The notes beneath the pieces are model-generated. The model was not told the DNA's origin. It ran no database searches and saw only the letters and a list, made by a program, of their open reading frames with translations. Both the position numbers and the translations under genes were made by a program. Positions 27,919-36,763 of a DNA stretch of 64,000 nt are shown one piece after another. Source of the stretch: Rikenella microfusus (lineage in GTDB: Bacteria; Bacteroidota; Bacteroidia; Bacteroidales; Tenuifilaceae). Each line of letters begins with the position of its first letter. Position 1 is the stretch's first letter. The stretch lies in contig DYKO01000007.1 in assembly GCA_020722565.1 (NCBI GenBank), positions 104,179-168,178 of the forward strand, given 5' to 3'.

Positions 27919-29004
27919 TTACCTGATAATTGTGACACTACCCTTATACTCATACTTTTTGTCGCCCACGGTAAAGATAATAATGTAGTGGTATGAGTCC
28001 ATGGGGAGCTCACGTCCGTTCAGATCCTTGCCATTCCATGGCTTGTAGGCCCCAGTGCTGCTCCAAACCATCTTGCCCCAACGGTTGAAAACCTTTACAT
28101 CAACATCGTTGATGTAACCCCTTAGGTCTTGGCCCTGGTAGGGTGCAGGAAACTCCCATAGGTCGTTTATGCCATCCCTATTGGGGGTAAAGGCAGCGGG
28201 AATTCGAAGGTTGCCATAGTTAGCAGCAAAAATATTTATGGAATCGGAATTGGAGCAGCCGTTTACATCGGTTACCTTAACCCAAATAAACTGATCGCCG
28301 CTTTGCCCGTCAACTGTAATGCTTGAGGTAATGGCCCCGGTGCTCCAATCGTAAATGGTAAAATCGGAGTTGAAAACATCAAGCACCAGGGTTTGGTTGG
28401 CAAACAGCGTGGTATCGTTACCCAGGTTTACTACAGGCAGGGGGTGAACGGTAACCTCAGTAATATCGTACGAGCAGCTATAATCGGGGTTAACCAACCT
28501 AACCCGATAGGTTCCCGATTCTCCGGTATAGTAAACCTGATTGGTACTACTATCCTGCCACAGGTAATTTACAAAACCCTCGCCGGGGTCAAGTGTGGCT
28601 ATGCTGCCGATACACACGCCCACCTGATCGGGGATGTTATTAGTAATGGGGATAAAAATCTCGGGGGTGTTAAGAACCACGTTTACAGTGTATGGGTTAC
28701 CGGTACAGCCATAATCGGTATGTTCAACCACCGTGAGGGTGTAAATACCACCCTTCATCCCTTCGCGCCAGAGGATATCGATGGAATCGCCTCGCGCCAA
28801 AAGATTGTAATCAGTGCCCTGCTTAAGAACATTACCATCGGGGTCGGTTATGGTCCAATTGAAATCGGAAATGCCATTAAAACCCTTAACGCCGTACCGC
28901 TCGGTATGCCCAATACATGCCATGGGTAAATCGGCCTGCTGGGCCAAGCCGCCCAGGCCAATAAGCATAAAAAGTAGGGGTAATATGTGGTGTAACCTTT
29001 TCAA
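27919..29004 (-). CDS. Surface protein with type B (gliding-type) type IX sorting domain
   Basis: The product has 361 residues: a signal peptide (cleaved after GGLAQ), PKD/Ig-like beta domains (about 20-265) with paired cysteines, and a C-terminal type B sorting domain from about 265. That domain has PAAFTPNRDGINDLWEF, VKVFNRWGKMVW and a final YKGSVTIIR, the canonical gliding-motility-associated C-terminal pattern. The protein would cross the outer membrane through the type IX system and stay on the cell surface. The PorP/SprF gene just downstream is its likely partner. It is too short to be a SprB-like adhesin. Confidence 0.92.
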   Translation of the reverse strand: MKRLHHILPLLFMLIGLGGLAQQADLPMACIGHTERYGVKGFNGISDFNWTITDPDGNVLKQGTDYNLLARGDSIDILWREGMKGGIYTLTVVEHTDYGCTGNPYTVNVVLNTPEIFIPITNNIPDQVGVCIGSIATLDPGEGFVNYLWQDSSTNQVYYTGESGTYRVRLVNPDYSCSYDITEVTVHPLPVVNLGNDTTLFANQTLVLDVFNSDFTIYDWSTGAITSSITVDGQSGDQFIWVKVTDVNGCSNSDSINIFAANYGNLRIPAAFTPNRDGINDLWEFPAPYQGQDLRGYINDVDVKVFNRWGKMVWSSTGAYKPWNGKDLNGRELPMDSYHYIIIFTVGDKKYEYKGSVTIIR

Positions 29005-29046
29005 AACCTAATTCGATTTTTGAAGATTTAATTTTTATACTATTTC

Positions 29047-29080
29047 AAAGCACCGGCCGGAAAAGCCGGCCGGATGCTTA
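29047..29080 (-). terminator. GC-rich hairpin between the two surface-protein genes
   Basis: Read on the minus strand, AAGCA-T-CCGGCCGGC, a TTTT loop, then CCGGCCGG-TGCTT form a strong stem of about 13 pairs. No long T tract follows. It lies after the stop of the gene at 29094 and before the sorting-domain gene, so it may stop most transcripts or protect the 3' end of the upstream message. Confidence 0.65.
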
Positions 29081-29093
29081 TGAAATCAAACTA

Positions 29094-30011
29094 CTAGTAC
29101 TTGAATGCGTTAGGAATATGGTAAACAGGACCGGTAACAGGGGCTGGGTTAACAATGAATACCACCTGGTTATCGGTAAATGCATAGCTTATTAGTCCTT
29201 GAACATAATCCGACTTCTGACTAATTGCAGAAATAATACCATCATTAGTAGTACCTGCATCGCTTGCATCATGGAAAGTGTATGTATAACGGGTACGGTG
29301 GCTATTGCTTACGGTAAGAGGAGAGGAATCAAAGGTATAGGAGAAGTTAGGTGATGTGCCTGCAAATCCGGCTGTTCCATTCTTTGCCTTAGCGGTTAGG
29401 GGAAAGTTAACAAAAGTTGAATTTGTGCGAACAGTTGTAATTACACTCCCAGAGCCATCAATCTCATCTACTACCTCTTCCACTGAGAATGCATAGGCGG
29501 CCAAAGCATCGGGTACAGATTCAGTTATGTTCAATTCGATGGATTGAACTGGTTGATCACCACAATAAGCGGTAGCATCAGCAGTTGGACAGGTTGCAGA
29601 AGGTGCTGCAATAACATGTACTGTGGTCTTACGGGATGTAGCATCCTCGCAACCAATTAGGGAGTTTAATTCAGTTACATAAACAGTATCTACACCTACT
29701 AGTGGATTTGTGAACTCCACATAGTTTGTATCAACAGGAGTATTTGAAGCTGGAACACCTGGCAAAATTGTATTATTATATACAAATCTCCACTGGGAGT
29801 TGGCACCCAAACCAGAGTTGGCTGTAGCATTATACGATGGGCTATAAATGGGATCGGGTAGTACATACAAACGGAAGGTACGACCAGCGGTTTGGTACAT
29901 CACTGTAGCTTCGTCCTCAGAATAATCTGTTAGAATCTGAGAGTAGGTTGTTGCTACCATGAACATAGCTGCAATAACAATTGCAAATCGTAAAAGTGTT
30001 GATCTTTTCAT
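29094..30011 (-). CDS. Secreted surface-type protein of unknown function (type IX locus)
   Basis: The 305-residue product starts with a signal peptide (cleaved near TTYSQ). It is rich in threonine, serine, asparagine and valine, with Ig-like beta strands and four cysteines, and has no recognised domain. It has no type A or B sorting domain; the C-terminus (YHIPNAFKY) echoes the first few residues of a type B domain, as if the domain were cut short. It is the first gene of the locus that continues with a type B substrate and PorP/SprF, but a strong hairpin follows it, so it may be expressed at higher level than they are. It could be a surface or pilin-like subunit; this is inference. Confidence 0.6.
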   Translation of the reverse strand: MKRSTLLRFAIVIAAMFMVATTYSQILTDYSEDEATVMYQTAGRTFRLYVLPDPIYSPSYNATANSGLGANSQWRFVYNNTILPGVPASNTPVDTNYVEFTNPLVGVDTVYVTELNSLIGCEDATSRKTTVHVIAAPSATCPTADATAYCGDQPVQSIELNITESVPDALAAYAFSVEEVVDEIDGSGSVITTVRTNSTFVNFPLTAKAKNGTAGFAGTSPNFSYTFDSSPLTVSNSHRTRYTYTFHDASDAGTTNDGIISAISQKSDYVQGLISYAFTDNQVVFIVNPAPVTGPVYHIPNAFKY

Positions 30012-30652
30012 AGTTTAAAAATTTAGTGGTTTATAATTAAGTGAATTCAAGTTATTTCGTTATAAAAAATTAATAAAAACTCTCCCTAAAGGGCGTTGAG
30101 GGTAGGCCCGCCACTTACCAACTATGGGGGCCCGTAAGGAGCGGGGGTGTTACTGTTTCGTCTATTTTGCTGGCACCTTTTCATGGTTGCTCAAATTTTT
30201 AACTCTAGCTATTTACGCTCCAACGGATAAAAAGTTTTATTGGACTACCTGTTTTTATCTTAAATTTGATTAACATCCAATTTTTACAGGTTAACTCACA
30301 AGCCAAAACCCAACCGTACAAAAACGTTTACATAGGAATAACAACTATAATGCCACAAGATATATGTGTCTGTATATGTGATTTTTATATAATTCTTAAA
30401 ACTAATGGATGTCCGAAATTGGCAACAGTACAAAAGGAGGCGTCCGGAAATGGGATTGGGTTACGGTGTAAGGAATGCAAAATAGCTTAATGATTAATAT
30501 AGGCCGCAATAGGTTGTTCAGGAAAACGCTAACAATTTATATCAACCAATAGCTGTTAAGCCAAGAAGTAGCAGCAGAATGCAACTTTCCCTTTACACTG
30601 CATAAAGAACACACCATTGATTATGTACATATATAATCATCTTCTTTTAACC

Positions 30653-30673
30653 TTAATCCCTCCTGGCCGGACA
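30653..30673 (-). repeat. Palindromic intergenic repeat, copy 1
   Basis: On the minus strand the 21 bases from TGTCCGGC to GGATTAA match the element at 37981-38001 at 19 of 21 positions. The core TCC/GGA pairing is kept. Confidence 0.6.
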
Positions 30674-30701
30674 GGCTCTTGAATCCTTATCAATTCACCA
30701 A

Positions 30702-30729
30702 CAAAAAAGGAGGGATACGCTTACCCTCT
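30702..30729 (-). terminator. Terminator after the M28 peptidase gene
   Basis: On the minus strand GAGGG and CCCTC (30724-30728 and 30710-30714) pair around a nine-base loop and are followed by a run of six T residues. Confidence 0.65.
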
Positions 30730-30730
30730 G

Positions 30731-32311
30731 CTACTTTTTTTTAGGTTTTGGAGCAGTGGCATGCTCAGGGGCAAAAAGGCCGTTGCGCGAAAGAAGGTGG
30801 TCGAGGTTGGCCACGCCGTAAACCACTACAGCTGTAACTATAGATGTATGGTTCATATAATCGAGGGGGCATTTTTCATAGGTATCGCGCTCGGTGTGCC
30901 ATATTTCGCCATAGTTAAAATCGAAGCCATCGGGATCGGTGGTATCAAAAGCTAAGGCGGGTACACCAGCCATAATAAAAGGAGCCGTATCGGTACCGCC
31001 AGCATTTTTGGGTTTAGGACGAGGCGTAGCCTCTATCACCTTAAATGGGTAAGGTAAATCAGCTGCATTTAGTGGCTCACATATTTTTTCAAAGTCGGCC
31101 AGCATAGCCTTTGGAACCGAAATACTGGAGGCAACCGTAGGACCGCCATCGCGGTTAAACATAGCCGATACCAGGGGTAGAAGATTACGGTACTTAGCAA
31201 CCCAAAAGGTTGAGCCAAGCAGTCCAAACTCCTCTCCGGCCCAAAGGGCCACTATAATGGTTCGCCTGGGTTTGCCCCCCGCTTTCATGATGAGCCGGGC
31301 TGCCTCCATGGCCGGAACAACCCCCGAACCATTATCGGAAGCACCTGTAGCCACATCAAAGGCATCGAGATGACCGCCCATTATAACCAGCTCATTGGGT
31401 TTTTCCGTTCCCCTGATTATCCCGTAAACATTATGAAAGGGAACCGGACCGGGTCTAAAGTAATTACGTATATCGAACTCAAGCACCATAAACTGCCGCT
31501 CCTCAAGCATCTTTTTAATGATAGCATACTGGTGCTCATCCAATTTGATATCAGGTACAGGCGGAAGGTTATCCCATCTTAATTTTTCGATATTCTTACG
31601 GTCGTATAGTACCCTTATGGGGATCTTAGATGACTGAATAATTCCCAGAATACCGGCCTCAACCATTTGGCGGTAGAAAAGTGCGGGTTCCTCAATTAAA
31701 GGAATCGGCTCCTTTTGAAGCTCCTTATTATTACGATTTTGCCAGTTCCACCTTCGAATGGAATCGTTTTTCGCCTCAAGTTCGGCGTTCCTGGCAATAA
31801 TTTCGGCTCTTCGGGCATCTCCATCGGAGGTAAAGTCAATAGGCCAACCCTCGTTCTGACCCGAAATGAGCACCCAGGCTCCCTTAAGTTTTCCTTTCAT
31901 ACGCTCGAACTCCCTCTGGGTTTTTGGCTCAAGTACCACATGCCCGCGCTGAACACCCTTGGTACCGGCAGTATATGATGGGGTAGCAAAATTCAGAATC
32001 ATCCCGTTGTGTGAGAGCATACGGCCAAACCATGGACCACGGTTAAATCCAACCGGCACCGAGCCTACCTCCTCAACAACGGCCTCGATGCCCCACTCCT
32101 CAAACTTTTGTACAGCCCATTTAACGGCATTATCGTAGTTGTTAGAGCCCACCAGGCGGCCGCCTATCCTGTTACAAAGTTCATCGAGCAGCTGCATGGT
32201 TTGGTTATCGGTTTTCCCTATGCTGATAATCCGGCTAACCACGGTATCGGTTTGTGTGCGTGCCGATAGGAAAAGAAAAACGGATACTGCGAGAATGACT
32301 ATACGCTTCAT
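30731..32311 (-). CDS. Secreted M28-family metallopeptidase (carboxypeptidase Q-like)
   Basis: The product has 526 residues from the start at 32311 (MKRIVILAV), where a signal peptide ends near ARTQ. Thirteen further codons upstream are open but do not look coding. The zinc-peptidase block is intact: GGHLDAFDVATGASDNGSG supplies the metal-binding histidine and bridging aspartate, WAGEEFGLLGS the catalytic and metal glutamates, and the later HTERDTY the last histidine. The PA-like insertion between residues about 120 and 290 is typical of carboxypeptidase Q/PGCP relatives. It should release amino acids from small peptides in the periplasm. Its lysine-rich C-terminus (PKPKKK) is unusual but short. 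Confidence 0.9.
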   Translation of the reverse strand: MKRIVILAVSVFLFLSARTQTDTVVSRIISIGKTDNQTMQLLDELCNRIGGRLVGSNNYDNAVKWAVQKFEEWGIEAVVEEVGSVPVGFNRGPWFGRMLSHNGMILNFATPSYTAGTKGVQRGHVVLEPKTQREFERMKGKLKGAWVLISGQNEGWPIDFTSDGDARRAEIIARNAELEAKNDSIRRWNWQNRNNKELQKEPIPLIEEPALFYRQMVEAGILGIIQSSKIPIRVLYDRKNIEKLRWDNLPPVPDIKLDEHQYAIIKKMLEERQFMVLEFDIRNYFRPGPVPFHNVYGIIRGTEKPNELVIMGGHLDAFDVATGASDNGSGVVPAMEAARLIMKAGGKPRRTIIVALWAGEEFGLLGSTFWVAKYRNLLPLVSAMFNRDGGPTVASSISVPKAMLADFEKICEPLNAADLPYPFKVIEATPRPKPKNAGGTDTAPFIMAGVPALAFDTTDPDGFDFNYGEIWHTERDTYEKCPLDYMNHTSIVTAVVVYGVANLDHLLSRNGLFAPEHATAPKPKKK

Positions 32312-32621
32312 GGTGGTTGGTTTTATAATTTTTGGTTTACTAAATAACATTTTTTTGCATGTTTTACCAAATTTTTATTTTGATTGATAATTGTAGGTAA
32401 AGTTTAACCCACACGATTTGATCGTTTGCTGTATTCAGCGAATATTTTACACCCAAATATGCATTGTCCCGTAGGGACATAATCCCGATATCTACAAATA
32501 TTACGAAACTACGCTGCTGATTTAAAAAGATGAAGATCCTTCCTGGCAGATACGGATTAAAGGATAAAAAAACGATCAATAACCAACGAAAACTATCAAC
32601 CGTCAACTAATTGAAAACGTC
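32312..32621. other. Intergenic region with two short palindromes
   Basis: About 310 bases between kdsB and the M28 gene. GTCCC-GTA-GGGAC at 32466-32478 forms a small hairpin, and 32542-32563 is a diverged copy of the palindromic repeat seen at 37978-38031. No gene was seen. Confidence 0.6.
32542..32563 (+). repeat. Palindromic intergenic repeat, diverged copy
   Basis: CCTGGCAGATACGGATTAAA agrees with the second unit at 38011-38032 at about 17 of 22 positions, including the GGATTnAAGG tail, but its stem is poor. Confidence 0.4.
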
Positions 32622-33383
32622 TTACCTGTTAAAAAACTTTTCGGCTGCCAGCTTAACCCGTTCCAGATCCTCGGGGGTGTCAACCGCCAAGGTTTCGGTA
32701 TCGGTTTCAACGGTGGCAATTCGGTAACCATTTTCAATCCAGCGGAGCTGCTCAAGCGATTCGGCAAGTTCAAGAGTTGTTTGGGGTAGCCTGGTTAGCT
32801 TTCTGAGGATATCGGGACGGTAGGCATACAGGCCTATATGTTTGTAGTACTTATGCAACAATTGCCAGTTTTCGGGGTCTTTACCCCGTAGGTAGGGAAT
32901 TACAGACCGGCTGAAATAAATGGCCTCTCCCTTGCTATTGAGCACAACCTTTGGGCTGTTGGGGTTAAAAATATCCTCATCGTTAACAAAGGGCTTTACC
33001 AAAGTGGCAATTTGGGTGTCGGGATTGGAAAAACATTGGATAACCGTTTGCAGCTGCTCGGGTTGGATAAAGGGTTCATCGCTCTGAATGTTGACCACCA
33101 CATCGAAGCGCAATTGGAGTTCCGCCTCAATTCGATCCAGAGCTTCGGCACACCTATCGGTGCCGCTGCGGTGCAGCTCCGATGTCATTACCACCCTCCC
33201 GCCAAATGCCTCAACGGTATTCTTTATACGATCGTCGTCGGTGGCCACGTAGCACCATTCAAAAACGGAAGAGGCCCTTTCGTAAACCCATTGTACCATG
33301 GGTTTACCTGCAATAACGGCAAGGGGTTTCCCCGGGAAACGGGTTGAGGCGTAGCGGGCCGGAATAATTCCTAATACTTTCAT
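32622..33383 (-). CDS. kdsB: 3-deoxy-manno-octulosonate cytidylyltransferase
   Basis: This 253-residue cytosolic enzyme activates Kdo with CTP for lipopolysaccharide core synthesis. It starts with IIPARYASTRFPGKPL, the nucleotide-binding signature of the family, followed by ATDDDRI and VVNIQSDEPFI with metal-binding acids. The C-terminal LEQLRWIENGYRI and VDTPEDLERV blocks are also typical. Length is normal. It is the last gene of a run with hutH (30-base gap) and hisS, although none of those share its pathway. Confidence 0.96.
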   Translation of the reverse strand: MKVLGIIPARYASTRFPGKPLAVIAGKPMVQWVYERASSVFEWCYVATDDDRIKNTVEAFGGRVVMTSELHRSGTDRCAEALDRIEAELQLRFDVVVNIQSDEPFIQPEQLQTVIQCFSNPDTQIATLVKPFVNDEDIFNPNSPKVVLNSKGEAIYFSRSVIPYLRGKDPENWQLLHKYYKHIGLYAYRPDILRKLTRLPQTTLELAESLEQLRWIENGYRIATVETDTETLAVDTPEDLERVKLAAEKFFNR

Positions 33384-33413
33384 GGTGCTGTTTGTTTTTT
33401 GATAATAAAAAAA

Positions 33414-34919
33414 TCAGTCTTCTGCTAGTGTAAATGCACCCTGTCTAAAAAACTCAAGAGTTTTCTCCATCTCCCTATACATAATTTTATCCTCGTTGAT
33501 GAATCCAACTGCTGAGCGGTACTGTGCAATAAGTTTCTCGATAAAGGGTGATGATTTTGCAGGGCGACGGAATTCAAGAGCCTGAGCAGCATTGAATAGT
33601 TCAATGGCCAGTATTCGTTCCACATTGTCAACCACACGTAGCAACTTGGTTGCTGCATTAGCGCCCATGCTTACGTGGTCCTCCTGTCCGTTGGACGATA
33701 CAATGGAATCGACTGATGCGGGCGTGCAGAACTGCTTGTTCTGGCTCACCATGGCGGCAGCTGCATATTGGGGTATCATGAAACCGGAATTAAGGCCGGG
33801 GTTGGCTACAAGAAACTCGGGAAGCCCCCTTAAGCCAAGAATTAGCTGCGCTGTGCGGCGCTCCGATATGTTACCCAGTTCGGATAGCGCAATGGCAAAA
33901 AAATCGTAGGCTAAGGCCAACGGCTGCCCGTGGAAGTTGCCCCCCGATATAATCAAATCATCATCGGGCCATATAGTGGGATTATCGGTTACCGAGTTAA
34001 TTTCGGTTAGCAATACACCGGCTACGTACCTAATGGCATCCTTTGAGGCCCCGTGAACCTGGGGAATACATCTGAACGAGTAGGGATCCTGAACATGCTT
34101 TTTGGGACGCTTAATAAGTTCGCTCCCATTAAGAATCTTACGAAAGTTACGCGCTGTTTCAATTTGTCCCTGATGGGGCCTTACGTTCTGAATGTTTTCG
34201 TGGAACGGATCGATTCTTCCATCAAAAGCTTCGAGCGATACCGCACCAATTATATCGGCCAACTTAACTAATTTAAAAGCCTTTACCATAGCGTAAACGC
34301 CATGCGAACTCATAAACTGAGTTCCGTTGAGTAGGGCAAGGCCCTCCTTCGATTTTAGCTCAATGGGCTTCCAAGCAAAATGTTTCAGCACCTCTTCGGC
34401 AGGTCTGATGCGCCCCTCATACATCACCTCGCCCATACCAATTAGCGGAAGGAAAAGATTGGCAAGTGGGGCTAAGTCGCCAGAGGCGCCCAGCGAGCCT
34501 CGGTCGTAAACCACAGGAACAACATCGTTATTGTAAAAATCGATAATGCGTTCAACGGTCTCAACCTGTACCCCTGAATTGCCCAGTGAGAGCGCATGTG
34601 CTTTTAGAAAAAGCATCAGCTTAACAATTTCGGGCTTAACCATATCGCCAGTGCTGCAAGCGTGCGACATTACTAAATTCTTCTGAAGCTGAGACAACTC
34701 CGCTTTGGAAATGGTTTTATTGCAAAGTGAACCAAAACCAGTGGTAATTCCATAGATGGGAGTGCCCTCGTTCTCCATCTTTTTATCAAGGTAGTCGCGG
34801 CATTTAGCTATAAGCTGACGCGACTCATCGGATAGTTCAAGTTTATGTGGTTCATCTATTAGGCTTTCAACGACATCCCAGGTAAGGGGCTTGGGCGAAA
34901 TGGCATGTATTTTGCTCAT
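33414..34919 (-). CDS. hutH: Histidine ammonia-lyase
   Basis: The 501-residue product has the Ala-Ser-Gly triad that forms the MIO cofactor (residues 145-147 in GSLGASGDLAPLA), YGITTGFG near the N-terminus, DPYSFRCIPQVHG and the NGQEDHVSMG block. S85-H86 in the substrate-selectivity loop favours histidine over tyrosine, although some Flavobacterium tyrosine ammonia-lyases share this pair, so the substrate call is not absolute. It converts histidine to urocanate. No hutU, hutI or formiminotransferase gene is in the window. It starts 13 bases after hisS, so both are probably on one transcript. Confidence 0.9.
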   Translation of the reverse strand: MSKIHAISPKPLTWDVVESLIDEPHKLELSDESRQLIAKCRDYLDKKMENEGTPIYGITTGFGSLCNKTISKAELSQLQKNLVMSHACSTGDMVKPEIVKLMLFLKAHALSLGNSGVQVETVERIIDFYNNDVVPVVYDRGSLGASGDLAPLANLFLPLIGMGEVMYEGRIRPAEEVLKHFAWKPIELKSKEGLALLNGTQFMSSHGVYAMVKAFKLVKLADIIGAVSLEAFDGRIDPFHENIQNVRPHQGQIETARNFRKILNGSELIKRPKKHVQDPYSFRCIPQVHGASKDAIRYVAGVLLTEINSVTDNPTIWPDDDLIISGGNFHGQPLALAYDFFAIALSELGNISERRTAQLILGLRGLPEFLVANPGLNSGFMIPQYAAAAMVSQNKQFCTPASVDSIVSSNGQEDHVSMGANAATKLLRVVDNVERILAIELFNAAQALEFRRPAKSSPFIEKLIAQYRSAVGFINEDKIMYREMEKTLEFFRQGAFTLAED

Positions 34920-34932
34920 TTAGTAAAATGTT

Positions 34933-36309
34933 TTATAAATTCGACTTTATGTAATTTTCAATTTCATTGTAGCCAATTATTACCTGCTGGCCAGTTTCCA
35001 TGTTCTTTATTGATAATTGCTGGCTCTGCATTTCCGACTCGCCGGCTATTACCATAAATTTTATTTTTCGTTTGTTGGCGTACTCAAACTGTTTCTTAAC
35101 CTTAGCGGAATCGGGATAAATTTCAACGCTAATGCCGGCATCACGAATCTTACGGGCAATAGGCATACAGTAGGAAACTTCGGCATTGCCAAAGTTGGCA
35201 AATAGAACCCGAGTGGTTGAAACCAAACTTTCGGGGAAAAGGTTAAGCTGAAGCATGACATCGTAAATCCGATCGGCACCAAACGAAACACCAACACCGC
35301 TTACATTAGGCAATCCAAATATGCCGGTAAGGTCATCGTAGCGTCCGCCCCCGCAAATGCTGCCCATTTCGGCATCAAGAGCCTTAACCTCAAAAATGGC
35401 TCCGGTGTAGTAGTTAAGGCCACGTGCCAATGAAAGATCGAGTTCAATTTGAATTGATAGGTTGCCCCAAGCAGAGATAAAGTGGAACAGCGTTTCCATC
35501 TCCTCAATTCCCTTCAGGCCAACGGGGCTTGAGCCAAGGGTGCTTTTAAGCACCTGCAGCTTCTGCTCATTGGTTCCCTTAAGCTGAATTATGGGTTGAA
35601 GCATCTGTATGGCAGCATCATCTATTCCGCGTTCGCGCAACTCGGCATTTACTGCATCGATACCAATCTTTTCAATTTTATCAATGGCAATGGTTATATC
35701 GATTAGCTTATCGGCATGTCCAATAATTTCAGCTATACCACTTAAGATCTTTCGATTATTTAGCTTGAGCAGCGTACGGATATTGAGATTTTCAAAAACC
35801 TCGTTAATAATTAGCACCAGTTCAGCCTCGTTCAGTAATGAGTTTGAACCAATAACATCAACATCGCACTGGTAGAACTCGCGGTAGCGTCCCTTTTGCG
35901 GGCGATCGGCACGCCAAACAGGCTGAATTTGGTAACGTTTAAAAGGGAATGCAATATCGTTTTGGTATTGCACTACAAATCGGGCAAACGGTACAGTTAG
36001 GTCGTATCTTAATCCCTTTTCGCAAAGGGCAAGCGATGCTGCATTAGCGTTACCGGGTTTAAACAGTTCAGGGTCAACCCCTTCGATAAAATCGCCAGAG
36101 TTGAGTATTTTGAAAAGAAGCTTATCGCCTTCCTCCCCGTACTTTCCCAGAAGGGTTGAAAGGTTTTCCATGGCTGGAGTTTCAATGGGAAGGTAACCAT
36201 ACCTGCCAAACACTGCCCGAATGGTGTCGAAAATATAGTTACGACGCACCATTTGCTCAGGGCCAAAATCGCGGGTTCCCTTGGGTATCGAAGGCTTAGG
36301 CTTTGCCAT
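34933..36309 (-). CDS. hisS: Histidyl-tRNA synthetase
   Basis: This class II synthetase has 458 residues from the ATG at 36309 ([17 protein letters not shown]); nine codons upstream are open but not conserved in character. Class II motif 1 is around [13 protein letters not shown], motif 2 is [19 protein letters not shown], and the histidine A motif is [15 protein letters not shown]. The ending resembles the anticodon-binding domain (about 370-458). It leads the hisS-hutH-kdsB run. Coupling of the gene that charges histidine with the one that degrades it is notable. Confidence 0.95.
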   Translation of the reverse strand: MAKPKPSIPKGTRDFGPEQMVRRNYIFDTIRAVFGRYGYLPIETPAMENLSTLLGKYGEEGDKLLFKILNSGDFIEGVDPELFKPGNANAASLALCEKGLRYDLTVPFARFVVQYQNDIAFPFKRYQIQPVWRADRPQKGRYREFYQCDVDVIGSNSLLNEAELVLIINEVFENLNIRTLLKLNNRKILSGIAEIIGHADKLIDITIAIDKIEKIGIDAVNAELRERGIDDAAIQMLQPIIQLKGTNEQKLQVLKSTLGSSPVGLKGIEEMETLFHFISAWGNLSIQIELDLSLARGLNYYTGAIFEVKALDAEMGSICGGGRYDDLTGIFGLPNVSGVGVSFGADRIYDVMLQLNLFPESLVSTTRVLFANFGNAEVSYCMPIARKIRDAGISVEIYPDSAKVKKQFEYANKRKIKFMVIAGESEMQSQQLSIKNMETGQQVIIGYNEIENYIKSNL

Positions 36310-36444
36310 TGTTGCTGTAATTTTAAACAACTGCAAACCTACAATTTTTTTTAACAGAAAGCCATAGTCAATAGTGTTTTACCTCGACCCTAAAGTTTGC
36401 ACCACCCACAAATTAGAGAGCAATTGCCATAGCCAATGAATAAT

Positions 36445-36466
36445 AAAAAAGCCCCTTTTGGGGGCT
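36445..36466 (-). terminator. Terminator of the mrp-nfu operon
   Basis: AGCCCC (36450-36455) and GGGGCT (36461-36466) form a six-base stem with a five-base loop. Read on the minus strand it runs into six T residues. Confidence 0.85.
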
Positions 36467-36487
36467 AAGTATTGTTAGAAAAAGTAA

Positions 36488-36739
36488 TTAAAAATCTAGG
36501 TTTACCGCAATAACCTCTTTAACCTCAGGAACATCGCGAATAATGGCCTGCTCCACACCATTTTTTAGGGTCATAATACTGTACGGGCAGCTACCACAAG
36601 AGCCGAGGAGTTTCACTTTTACCACGTTGTCATCGGTAACCTCTTCAAGAGAGATGTCGCCACCATCGCTCTGCAAAAACGGGCGTATGGAATCAATTGC
36701 TTGTTCTACCTTTTTTTGAATCGCTTCCTTTGTTGACAT
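36488..36739 (-). CDS. NifU C-terminal-domain iron-sulfur scaffold/carrier protein
   Basis: The 83-residue product (start at 36739, MSTKEAIQ) is a single Nfu domain with the FLQSDGGDISL segment and the cluster-binding CGSC pair (cysteines 48 and 51). Such proteins hold a [4Fe-4S] cluster between two subunits and hand it to apo-proteins. It follows an Mrp/NBP35-family ATPase gene at a distance of 24 bases, so both probably act in iron-sulfur protein maturation. A start four codons upstream (36751) is possible. Confidence 0.92.
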   Translation of the reverse strand: MSTKEAIQKKVEQAIDSIRPFLQSDGGDISLEEVTDDNVVKVKLLGSCGSCPYSIMTLKNGVEQAIIRDVPEVKEVIAVNLDF

Positions 36740-36763
36740 AGCCAAGACCATTTAAATAAAAAA

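Larger units (their letters stand above)
30012..30730. other. Long intergenic region upstream of the type IX locus
   Basis: About 700 bases with no convincing gene. It contains GC-rich patches (30110-30150), a copy of the window's palindromic repeat (30653-30673, minus) and a terminator for the M28 peptidase at its right end. The promoter of the gene starting at 30011 must be here, but no clear -33/-7 pair was found. A 74-codon open frame at 30266-30490 has no protein-like features. Confidence 0.6.

Noticed and set aside
30266..30490. A 74-codon plus-strand frame in the long gap before the type IX locus
   Set aside because: Composition is not protein-like, and no start signal, neighbour or motif supports it.
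32466..32478. GTCCC-GTA-GGGAC as a terminator of kdsB
   Set aside because: It is about 140 bases from the kdsB stop and has no T tract on the minus strand; more likely a repeat relic.
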